Shown: piece after piece, positions 6,320 to 12,446 of the stretch
Numbering within the stretch: position 1 is the stretch's first letter
How the letters are laid out: each line of letters opens with the position of its first letter
Origin: Gemmataceae bacterium
Lineage (GTDB): Bacteria; Planctomycetota; Planctomycetia; Gemmatales; Gemmataceae
DNA: 12,446 bases
NCBI GenBank assembly: GCA_947490035.1
Contig: CANLGS010000040.1
Coordinates: 1 to 12,446, forward strand
Direction of reading: 5' to 3'
Made by a program: the position numbers and the translations under genes
The notes under the pieces: model-generated
The model's database searches: none
The model's input: only the letters and a program-made list of their open reading frames with translations
Told to the model about the DNA's origin: nothing

Positions 6320-7233
6320 GATGTCACCCCCGCGGCGCGTTCGACTTCGGCGCGGTCGATTTTCGGCGTGCCGCCCGGCTGTTCGCACACGCGGGCCGCG
6401 TAGTGAGCCGCGAACCGTGCGCACTCGCGGAGGGACTTTCCTTCGAGGTGCAGGCACACCATCGCGGCCGTGAACGCGTCGCCCGCGCCGACCGTATCGA
6501 CGACGTTCGCGGGCACGCTGGGTTCGTGGAACTCTTCACCAAATGCGAACACGTCGCATCCGTCACCGCCGTGAGTCCACATCGCGCACCGCTGTTCGGG
6601 CGTTGTGAGACAGATGAGGCCGCGCACGAACGCCGGCAAATCGCTATCCGGCTGTCCAAGCAACGCGGCCAGTCGGGGCGCTTCGTCGGTGTTCAATTTT
6701 ACCCACTCGGCGCGCGAGACACTGGGGCGAACCATAAGCGGATTGGGATGAGACTGGCGCAGGTTTACGTCGAACACGCGGAGCGGGAAGCACTCGCCTT
6801 CAAGAAGGTGCTTACAAAGGAACTCCTGCACGGTGTTCCATCCTCCAGCCGAGCGCTGGCCGAGCGTGCCGTAGCACACGGCGCGGCACTTTCGCGCCAG
6901 CGCCGCGAGTTTGTCATCCCACTCGATGTAGTCCCAGGCGACGTTCTCGGTGATCGTGTACGTCGGCACTTTGTTCGCGTCGAGCGTGACTTGAACCGTG
7001 CCGGTTGGGTGGTCGCGGTCCGTCTGGATGTACTCGTCCGAGAGGCCAAGTTCGCGGACGCGGTCGCGCAGTTCGCGCCCCAAGTCGTCGTCGCCGACGC
7101 GCGACACGATGACGCTTTCGTGGCCGAGTTGGTGGCAGTGGAACGCGAAGTTGAACGGCGCGCCGCCGGCGACCTTGCGGCCGTCGGGGTACACGTCCCA
7201 CAGCACTTCGCCGATGCCGACGATGGGGTTCAT
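6316..7233 (-). CDS. PfkB-family carbohydrate kinase (fructokinase-like)
   Basis: This is a 305-residue cytoplasmic sugar kinase of the ribokinase/PfkB family, which phosphorylates a sugar hydroxyl with ATP. The N-terminus GEVLWDVYPDGRKVAGGAPF (8-27) resembles fructokinases; the AGGAP turn is the substrate-binding region. FDVNLRQ (154-160) and KLNTDE (179-184, the N-x-x-E magnesium motif) lie mid-protein. The signature DTVGAGDAF (246-254) carries the anion hole and catalytic base Asp252. Length is normal. The ATG at 7233 is preceded closely by GGTGA (7241-7237). The gene follows the hydratase fusion after 108 bases that contain a 41-bp-arm hairpin, so it may be partly or wholly uncoupled from that pair. 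It runs into the GNAT gene with a four-base overlap. Fructose is the likeliest substrate by resemblance, but another hexose or pentose is possible. Confidence 0.9.
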   Translation of the reverse strand: MNPIVGIGEVLWDVYPDGRKVAGGAPFNFAFHCHQLGHESVIVSRVGDDDLGRELRDRVRELGLSDEYIQTDRDHPTGTVQVTLDANKVPTYTITENVAWDYIEWDDKLAALARKCRAVCYGTLGQRSAGGWNTVQEFLCKHLLEGECFPLRVFDVNLRQSHPNPLMVRPSVSRAEWVKLNTDEAPRLAALLGQPDSDLPAFVRGLICLTTPEQRCAMWTHGGDGCDVFAFGEEFHEPSVPANVVDTVGAGDAFTAAMVCLHLEGKSLRECARFAAHYAARVCEQPGGTPKIDRAEVERAAGVTS

Positions 7234-7248
7234 AAATCACCAGAATTG

Positions 7249-7342
7249 GCCCGCAGATGACGCAGATTTCAGCGCAGATGAAATCAGATCAAATCATTCT
7301 TATCTGATTTCATCTGCGCTGAAATCTGCGTCATCTGCGGGC
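7249..7342. repeat. 41-bp perfect inverted repeat, hydratase/kinase junction
   Basis: Arms 7249-7289 and 7302-7342 are perfect reverse complements (41 bp) with a 12-base loop. The arms contain repeated GCAGAT units (near 7254, 7262 and 7274) and are much richer in A+T than the flanking genes. The last base of the right arm is the last base of the hydratase fusion's TAG stop codon (read on the minus strand; 7344-7342), so the element abuts that gene exactly. A hairpin this long in the mRNA could end or process the transcript between hydratase and sugar kinase. Similar CGCAGAT-type repeats are, from memory, dispersed in planctomycetes and other phyla. Confidence 0.9.
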
Positions 7343-8460
7343 TATTCTTGTTTCGCCCACGGGGCGGGCTTCTTGTCGAAGAACGCGGTCAGCCCGGCGC
7401 GGCACTCGTCGGTCAGGCGCGGCGCGGCGCTCGCCTTCGCGAGTTCGTCCCCCCCCACCGCTTGCCGTGAGCAGCCGCGCAGCAGTTCCTTCGTGGTCGC
7501 GAGCGCCTTCGGACCGCCTTCGGCGAATAACTTCGCCCAGCCGTCAGCGGTCGCGAGCAGGTTCTCCGCGGACGTGACCTGGTTCACCAGCCCGAAGCGC
7601 AAGGCGGAAAGGCCGTCGATGAGTTCGCCGGTGAGCAGCAGCCACCGCGCCGTTCGCTCGCCGACGTGCCGCAACAGGTGCGGCAGCACCATCGCCGCGA
7701 CCAGCCCGCGGCGCACTTCGGGGTAACCGAACTTCGCGTCGGGCACGCTCACCGCGAGGTCGCACACGGTGACCAATCCTGCGCCGCCGGCGACCGCCGC
7801 GCCGTTCACGGCCGCGATGGTCGGCTTCGGCAGCGTGTAGATCAGTTCGTACAGCGCCGAGAGCTTCGTCGCGTCCGCCCAGACTTTGTCGCTATCGGGT
7901 CCGAGCGTACCGCGAAGTTCTTCGAGGTCCATGCCCGCGCAGAACGCGGGGCCGGTGCCGGTGCCGGTGAGGATCACGCACCGCGCCGCGGGGTCGCTCG
8001 CGGCTTGAAGGAAGGCGTCGGTGAGTTCGGCGATGAGGGCGCGCGAGAGCGCGTTCCGCTTCTCGGGCCGGTTAAGGGTGATGACCGCGGCCGGTGAACG
8101 CAGGGTGTATTGAACGATGTCGGACACGTGATGTCTCCGGGCGAGCGGCGCGCCCACCACCATCCGCAGCAGCGCGAGTGCCAGCGTCTTGCCCTGCGTG
8201 TCGGTCCGCAGCGACCGGCTCGCGCCGCCGGCCAGCGCGTCGTACAGCATGAAGTTCAGCCCGCGGACGTTCGCCGCCTCGAAGCGTTCGACGCGGGTCG
8301 CACCCAGACTTTCAAAGTACGCGGCCACCACTTCCGCCGTGAGGTGTTCGCGCAGCCACGCGAAGCCTTCATCGGTGTACGCGATCACCGCCACGTTCGC
8401 GTGATTGCCCTTGTCGCCGCTTCGCCCGTGCGCAAGCTCCGACAGCGGAACGCTAGCCAT
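7342..8460 (-). CDS. AtuA C-terminal-type domain fused to enoyl-CoA hydratase (LiuC/AtuE-like)
   Basis: The 372-residue frame holds two modules. Residues 1 to about 100 match the small C-terminal domain of AtuA proteins (LAHGRSGDKGNHANVAVIA near 9-27; FEAANVRGLNFMLYDAL), which is usually the end of a roughly 600-residue AtuA. Residues about 112-372 are a crotonase: NRPEKRNALS (130-139), oxyanion loop FCAGMDL (173-179), NGAAVAGGAGLVTVCD (219-234), FGYPEVRRGL and the end FFDKKPAPW. The position of the first catalytic Glu of classical hydratases is Gly, while the second Glu (in PEV) is kept. This, and the ending, resembles methylglutaconyl- or isohexenylglutaconyl-CoA hydratases (LiuC/AtuE). The ATG at 8460 follows GGAGG by seven bases and overlaps the AtuA stop by one base (TGATG). 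An internal GTG at 8127 with GGAGA six bases upstream lies at the domain junction and would give a 261-residue stand-alone hydratase. Substrate assignment is inference. Confidence 0.85.
   Translation of the reverse strand: MASVPLSELAHGRSGDKGNHANVAVIAYTDEGFAWLREHLTAEVVAAYFESLGATRVERFEAANVRGLNFMLYDALAGGASRSLRTDTQGKTLALALLRMVVGAPLARRHHVSDIVQYTLRSPAAVITLNRPEKRNALSRALIAELTDAFLQAASDPAARCVILTGTGTGPAFCAGMDLEELRGTLGPDSDKVWADATKLSALYELIYTLPKPTIAAVNGAAVAGGAGLVTVCDLAVSVPDAKFGYPEVRRGLVAAMVLPHLLRHVGERTARWLLLTGELIDGLSALRFGLVNQVTSAENLLATADGWAKLFAEGGPKALATTKELLRGCSRQAVGGDELAKASAAPRLTDECRAGLTAFFDKKPAPWAKQE
8134..8138 (-). promoter_or_regulatory. Possible internal ribosome site at the AtuA-domain/hydratase junction
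   Basis: GGAGA on the minus strand lies six bases before an in-frame GTG (8127-8125) that would start the hydratase as MSDIVQYTLRSPAAVITLN, a typical crotonase N-terminus. The site may still be used, giving a second, shorter product, or it may be a relic of when the two modules were separate genes. Confidence 0.45.
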
Positions 8461-9812
8461 CACAGCACCTCCACGGCGTCAGTCAAGGCCGACTTCGCGA
8501 TGAGCGCCGGCCAGTATGCGAACACTTCGCGCACCGGCGGGCGACCCACGGTATAACCTGTCGTGCCTGGGAAGCCGCTCGTTACCAGTGGAGCGAACTC
8601 CTTCGTGAACCGTTCGACGGCGGCCCGTCGCGGGTCGCGCACCGCGACGCGAAGCACCACCTCCGGCGGGTCGAAGTTCGCACTTACGACGCCCGGCACG
8701 CATTCGCCGGTTCCGAGCGATTCGACGCGACTCTCCGCGTAAGTGAACCCGGCTTGCTTCAGTTTCTCCAGGATAATCGCGCCGGAACGCCGCGCCTTTG
8801 TCGCGGCGTTCGGTCCCGCAATCACCAGCGTGCCGGCCGACATGAAGCCGTCGCGGTAGGCGACTGACACCTTGTAGGTGTCGGTGATGCCGTTCGCGGC
8901 GCCGCCGGTCACGCTAACCACGTCGGGCGCGAGTTGCGACAGCTTCACGGTTGTGAAGTCCGCCGTCACGTCGGGCGTGAAGTAGCGCGCCGGGTCGGCC
9001 ACTTCGTACAGAAGTTGTTCCGACACCGTTTCGATGTTCACGACGCCGCCGGTGTTGTCCGGCTTCGAGACGGTGAACGTGCCGTCTTCGCTCATCTCCG
9101 CGATGGGATAGCCGACGTTCTCCAGACGTGTGGAGTCGTCCGCGTTGATCCACAAACCGCCGGTGGCTTGCGCGCCGCACTCGATGAGGTGGCCCGCGAC
9201 CGTCGCCGCCGCGATGCGGTTCAGGTCGTCGAAGTTCCAACCGAACTCGTGCGCCGCGGGTCCGACCGTGAGCGACGCGTCCGCCACGCGCCCGGTAATC
9301 ACGATGTCCGCGCCTCGCGCGAGCGCCTCCGCGATGGGCTTCGCGCCGAGGTAGGCGTTCGCGCTCACCACCTTGTCGCGAATGCTGGAAAGGGGCGAGC
9401 CGTTATCGAGGTGGTTAAGCGCGTGACCGCCCGCGAGCAACGCGTCGAGTCGCGGCAGAAGGTCGTCGCCGGTGACGACCGCGACTTTCTTCTCCGCGAG
9501 GCCGGCACTTGCGAGAACCTGCTTGGCCGCGAGCGCGCACGCCTTCGGGTTCATGCCGCCGGCGTTGGTGACGATCTTCAGCCGCGGTTGCGCCTTCAGC
9601 GTCGGCGCGAGGCGCGTGAGAACGTCGATGAAGTCCGTGGCGAACCCGGCGTTCGCGTCCTTCGCCTTGATTAAGGCGAGGATGGACATGGTGAGTTCGG
9701 CGAGGTATTCGAGCGTAAGGTAGTCGAGGCGCCCGGCTTCCGCGAGCCTTTGGGGCGCGTCGAGGTTGTCGCCCCAGAAGCCGCAGCCGTTACCGATTCG
9801 CACGTGCTTCAT
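8460..9812 (-). CDS. AtuA-family protein (DUF1446), acyclic terpene/acyl-CoA utilisation type
   Basis: The 450-residue protein matches the main domain of AtuA, known from the citronellol/geraniol (acyclic terpene) gene cluster of Pseudomonas; its exact biochemical role there is unsettled. Recognisable segments are RIGNGCGFWGDNLDAP (5-20), LDYLTLEYLAELTMSIL (29-45), IVTNAGGMNPKA (80-91), GHALNHLDNGSPL (129-141) and ITGRVADASLTVGP (172-185). It is shorter than full AtuA because the last ~100 residues are encoded by the next gene as a fused domain. The ATG at 9812 begins directly with the conserved N-terminus; the upstream ribosome site is weak. It overlaps the next gene by one base, so the two should be co-translated and may form one complex that restores complete AtuA plus hydratase. 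No acyl-CoA carboxylase or dehydrogenase is present nearby. It is probably cytoplasmic. Confidence 0.88.
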   Translation of the reverse strand: MKHVRIGNGCGFWGDNLDAPQRLAEAGRLDYLTLEYLAELTMSILALIKAKDANAGFATDFIDVLTRLAPTLKAQPRLKIVTNAGGMNPKACALAAKQVLASAGLAEKKVAVVTGDDLLPRLDALLAGGHALNHLDNGSPLSSIRDKVVSANAYLGAKPIAEALARGADIVITGRVADASLTVGPAAHEFGWNFDDLNRIAAATVAGHLIECGAQATGGLWINADDSTRLENVGYPIAEMSEDGTFTVSKPDNTGGVVNIETVSEQLLYEVADPARYFTPDVTADFTTVKLSQLAPDVVSVTGGAANGITDTYKVSVAYRDGFMSAGTLVIAGPNAATKARRSGAIILEKLKQAGFTYAESRVESLGTGECVPGVVSANFDPPEVVLRVAVRDPRRAAVERFTKEFAPLVTSGFPGTTGYTVGRPPVREVFAYWPALIAKSALTDAVEVL

Positions 9813-9928
9813 TGCGTTACCGGAGAGGAAGGTAGGCTCATTCTAGTGCGCCTTCACTTCGCGCCGCCCGCGTGTAAGCTGTGGCTTCAACTCTCCGCCG
9901 CTCACCCGCACTCGCACGGGGCTAACCT
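9813..9928. promoter_or_regulatory. Divergent promoter region between AtuA and OPT transporter
   Basis: The 116 bases between the two divergent start codons must hold the promoters of both units unless they are read from further away. The only box I can point to is TAGAAT on the minus strand (9845-9840), one base from a -10 consensus and 28 bases upstream of the AtuA ATG, with no good -35. No operator-like palindrome is evident. For the OPT gene I see no convincing -10, and its ribosome site is poor (GGGG about eight bases before ATG). Confidence 0.35.
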
Positions 9929-12280
9929 ATGTCCGACGCGCCGCCTCCGGTCGCTCACGCTCCCGGCTCGCCAAGTGCTGAGCCGCCGCACCAGCCGTTC
10001 GTCCCCGCGACCGAGACGATACCGGAGTTCACTTGGCCGACCGTGCTCACCGGCGTGGTGCTCGGTATCATCTTCGGCGCGTCGTCGCTGTACCTCGTCC
10101 TGAAGGTCGGGCTGACGGTGTCCGCGTCGGTGCCCATCGCGGTACTGTCGATCACGCTGTTCCGCGCGTTCTCGAAGGTGTTCAAGGTCCGCAAGGCGAC
10201 CATCCTCGAAAACAACATCGTCCAGACGACCGGCAGCGCCGGCGAGAGCATCGCGTTCGGCGTCGGCGTGACCATGCCCGCGCTCTTGCTGCTCGGCTTC
10301 GAGATGGACCCGGTGCGCGTGATGACGGTGAGCGTCCTCGGCGCGATCCTCGGCATCCTGATGATGATCCCGCTGCGGCGGGCGTTCATCGTGAAGCAGC
10401 ACGGCAAACTGATCTACCCGGAAGGGACCGCGTGCGCCGAAGTGCTGGTCGCGGGCGAGAAGGGCGGCGCCACAGCGAAGATGGTGTTCGTCGGGTTCGG
10501 TGTCGCCGCCGTCATGCAGTTCTTCCGCAAGGCGTTCAAACTGTGGCCCGAAGAACCGGCCGCGAAGCTGTACACCGAGAACGCCGACGGCACCCGCAGC
10601 GGGTTGAACGGCGGGCAGGTGAGCGGCGAGTTGTCGCCCGAACTGCTCGGCGTCGGGTTCCTGATCGGCCCGCGGATCGCGTCGCTGATGATGGCCGGCG
10701 CGGTGATGTCGTACTTCGTCCTCGGGCCGCTCATCGCGACGTTCGGGGCGAAGTTGACCGAACCGGTCGCGCCGGCGACGTGGGTCGAGGACAAGCCGAA
10801 GGACGCGACGAACCCCGGCCTGATCCGCAACATGGAGCCGGAAAACCTGCGTGGGAAGTACCTCAAGTACATCGGCGCCGGGGCGGTCGCGGCCGGCGGC
10901 ATCATCAGCATGTGCCGCGCGCTGCCGCTCATCTTCGGGTCCATCGTCGGCGGCCTCCGCGACCTCCGAGCCACGCGCGCCGCGGCAACAGCGGGAACCT
11001 CAGTTGCCGTTCCGCGCACGGACCGCGACATGCCGATGACGGTCGTTCTCTACGGCAGTTTGGTCCTCGTGCTGATACTCGCTGCCGTACCGCAGTTGGG
11101 ATTGGGGTTCACCCCGTTCGGGCTGCTCGGTGCGGGCATGATCCTGCTGTTCGGGTTCCTGTTCGTAACCGTCTCCAGCCGGCTCACGGGCGAGGTCGGC
11201 AGTTCGTCCAACCCGATCTCCGGCATGACCATCGCCACGCTCTTGCTGGTCTGTCTCGTCTTCGTCGTCCTCGGCCGCATCGACCCGAAGACGGCGTGGC
11301 TCACGGCGCTCACGGTCGCGGCGGTGGTGTGTATCGCGTCGTCCAACGGCGGCACTACGTCGCAAGACCTGAAGACAGGGTTCCTCGTCGGGGCGACGCC
11401 GTCGAGACAGCAGTGGGCAATTCTCATCGGCTCGGTCACGTCGGCGCTCGTCATCGGGCTGACGATGCTGGCGCTGAACAGCGCCGGGGTTCACTACACG
11501 AAGAAGGACATCGCGGCCGACGCGCGGCTGACCATTCCGGCCGACGCGCCGACCCAAAAGCCCGGTCGCCCCTACGATTCGGGCGAACTGCTCGACCGCG
11601 CGGAGTACCGCGTCGTTCACGCGAGGGCCGGCGAACACGAGGGTCTGAAGCCGGGCCGTTATCTCGTGACCGCGGAGGGCAAACCGGTGTACCGCACCGA
11701 CGAACCGATCGCGCGCGAAGAGAAGAAGATGGACAACGGCAAGGACGCGCCGAAGGAGTTCACGGCCCCGCAACCGGGGCTGTTCGCCAACATCATCAAG
11801 GGCATCCTCGGCGGCACGTTGGAGTGGTCGCTCATCATCGCCGGGGCGCTCATCGCGATCACGCTGGAACTGTGCGGCGTGTCCGCGCTGCCGGTCGCGG
11901 TCGGTATGTACCTGTCGCTCGCGTCGAGTACGCCCATCTTCATCGGTGGAATGATTCGGCTGCTGGCCGACAAACTCCGCGGCAAGCCGAAGACGGAGGC
12001 CGAATCCGAGACCAGTCCGGGCGTGCTACTCGCCAGCGGGTTCATCGCCGGCGGCACGCTCTGCGGCCTCATCGTCGCGTTCTTCACGTTCCTGCCCGAC
12101 TCGTTCAACCAACTCATCAACCTCGGCGTCCATCTGTTCGGCTCACCGGGCGAGGACGGCGTGAAGGAATGGGATTCGGACAAGAGCGGCCCGGCGCGGA
12201 TCGCGGCCGTGGTGATGTTCGGGTTGCTCGGCGCGTTCCTGCTGTGGGTCGGTTCGCGCAAGGAGAAGAAAGTGAAGTGA
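9929..12280 (+). CDS. OPT-family transporter (oligopeptide or metal-chelate uptake)
   Basis: This 783-residue integral membrane protein belongs to the oligopeptide transporter (OPT) superfamily, proton-coupled importers of peptides or siderophore/nicotianamine-type metal chelates. After a Pro/Ala-rich N-terminal tail (1-34) the first membrane segment starts at WPTVLTGVVLGIIFGASSLY (36-55). Family motifs include ENNIVQTTGSAGES (94-107), YPEGTACAEVLVAGEK (163-178) and GGTTSQDLKTGFLVGA (about 475-490). Many further hydrophobic helices follow. A hydrophilic insert of about 95 residues (about 522-615) interrupts the C-terminal half. Shorter polar loops lie around residues 200-230. The ATG at 9929 is the only suitable start, and 28 of its first 44 bases belong to a dispersed repeat half-copy. 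The gene is transcribed away from AtuA. Substrate is unknown; no binding protein or regulator lies beside it in the window. Confidence 0.92.
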   Translation: MSDAPPPVAHAPGSPSAEPPHQPFVPATETIPEFTWPTVLTGVVLGIIFGASSLYLVLKVGLTVSASVPIAVLSITLFRAFSKVFKVRKATILENNIVQTTGSAGESIAFGVGVTMPALLLLGFEMDPVRVMTVSVLGAILGILMMIPLRRAFIVKQHGKLIYPEGTACAEVLVAGEKGGATAKMVFVGFGVAAVMQFFRKAFKLWPEEPAAKLYTENADGTRSGLNGGQVSGELSPELLGVGFLIGPRIASLMMAGAVMSYFVLGPLIATFGAKLTEPVAPATWVEDKPKDATNPGLIRNMEPENLRGKYLKYIGAGAVAAGGIISMCRALPLIFGSIVGGLRDLRATRAAATAGTSVAVPRTDRDMPMTVVLYGSLVLVLILAAVPQLGLGFTPFGLLGAGMILLFGFLFVTVSSRLTGEVGSSSNPISGMTIATLLLVCLVFVVLGRIDPKTAWLTALTVAAVVCIASSNGGTTSQDLKTGFLVGATPSRQQWAILIGSVTSALVIGLTMLALNSAGVHYTKKDIAADARLTIPADAPTQKPGRPYDSGELLDRAEYRVVHARAGEHEGLKPGRYLVTAEGKPVYRTDEPIAREEKKMDNGKDAPKEFTAPQPGLFANIIKGILGGTLEWSLIIAGALIAITLELCGVSALPVAVGMYLSLASSTPIFIGGMIRLLADKLRGKPKTEAESETSPGVLLASGFIAGGTLCGLIVAFFTFLPDSFNQLINLGVHLFGSPGEDGVKEWDSDKSGPARIAAVVMFGLLGAFLLWVGSRKEKKVK
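9945..9972. repeat. Half copy of the Hsp70-embedded palindrome at the OPT N-terminus
   Basis: These 28 bases match 2110-2137 (the right half of the palindrome in Hsp70) with one mismatch (C for G at 9956). Both copies are read in the same frame, giving PPVAHAPGSP here and TPVADAPGSP in Hsp70. I see no left arm nearby, so the copy is truncated or was captured as a half. It supplies residues 6-15 of the transporter. Confidence 0.8.
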
Positions 12281-12446
12281 GTCTTTCGCCGCTTGCGGCA
12301 GGGCAATTGCACTCAATTGCCTACAGTTTCCTGATGTCCATTCGTTTGCGGCCGGGCCTGAACACCGCTCAACGGCCCCACGTTTCTGACGCCACACCCC
12401 TGGCGCATTCGCGGGCCGAGTTCGACAATGTTCCGCTCCACCCACC
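12281..12446. other. Non-coding tail after the OPT gene
   Basis: These 166 bases follow the OPT stop. I see no credible complete gene. Open frames here have no recognisable protein features. The stretch holds a small GCCG/CGGC hairpin at 12288-12299 and the stronger hairpin listed separately. An ATG near the end (around 12428) could open a gene that continues beyond the window, but this cannot be judged. Confidence 0.5.
12302..12321 (+). terminator. Hairpin after the OPT gene, possible terminator
   Basis: GGCAATTG (12302-12309) and CAATTGCC (12314-12321) pair perfectly around a four-base loop CACT, 21 bases after the OPT stop codon. Only a short TTT follows a few bases later and the stem is partly A+T, so termination would be weak. 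The position is right for the end of the OPT transcript. Confidence 0.45.

Noticed and set aside
6320..6457. N-terminal extension of the GNAT protein to 6457
   Set aside because: The extra 46 residues are Arg/Pro-rich sequence inside the kinase gene; the family N-terminus begins at the ATG at 6319.
6403..7260. 285-residue plus-strand open frame opposite the sugar kinase
   Set aside because: The PfkB motifs on the minus strand are intact, and the plus-strand product has no recognisable fold or ribosome site.
7249..7342. CRISPR-like or tandem-repeat array from the repeated GCAGAT units
   Set aside because: There are only a few short units inside one palindrome, with no regular spacers and no cas genes; it is an inverted-repeat element.
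12143..12445. Minus-strand open frame at the right end of the window
   Set aside because: It runs back into the OPT gene on the opposite strand and has no domain or ribosome site that supports it.

Overview
The window is about 12.4 kb of GC-rich bacterial chromosome, most likely from a planctomycete of the Gemmata/Gemmataceae type. The reasons are the high GC coding bias, a 970-residue Hsp70 with a long C-terminal extension (DUF3731-like), an FHA-GAF-histidine kinase, an AtuA-family protein, and many long perfect inverted repeats between and inside genes. The taxonomic call is an inference. I see no rRNA, tRNA, CRISPR array, transposase or phage gene.

Layout. Positions 1-131 hold a 90-base inverted-repeat element and a short GNRA-loop hairpin just before the Hsp70 gene (132-3044, +). 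A 28-bp-arm inverted repeat (3046-3160) separates Hsp70 from a soluble FHA-GAF-HisKA-HATPase sensor kinase (3204-4829, +). A run of minus-strand genes converges on the kinase. Read in the direction of transcription it is: AtuA-like protein (9812-8460), an AtuA C-terminal-type domain fused in frame to a LiuC/AtuE-like enoyl-CoA hydratase (8460-7342), a 41-bp-arm hairpin, a PfkB-family sugar kinase (7233-6316), a RimJ/RimL-type GNAT acetyltransferase (6319-5717), HicB antitoxin (5714-5481), HicA toxin (5484-5278) and an unrecognised 131-residue protein of visibly lower GC (5238-4843). Divergent from AtuA, across a 116-base spacer, is an OPT-family transporter (9929-12280, +). A small terminator-like hairpin follows it.

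How the genes relate. AtuA and the hydratase fusion share a 1-base stop/start overlap and fit one acyl-CoA pathway (acyclic terpene or leucine/isovalerate-type breakdown). The carboxylase and dehydrogenase of such a pathway are not in the window. Kinase, acetyltransferase, hicB and hicA are packed with 4-base overlaps or a 2-base gap, so they are probably translationally coupled, although their functions look unrelated. Hsp70, the sensor kinase and the OPT transporter look like independent units.

Most worth following up: (1) palindromic repeat elements lying inside coding sequence, one whole copy in a linker of Hsp70 and one half copy at the N-terminus of the OPT transporter, read in the same frame in both; (2) the AtuA-domain/hydratase fusion, which keeps a ribosome site and GTG start exactly at the domain junction; (3) the density and perfection of inverted repeats at gene boundaries. 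I found no convincing new multi-gene defence or metabolic system.
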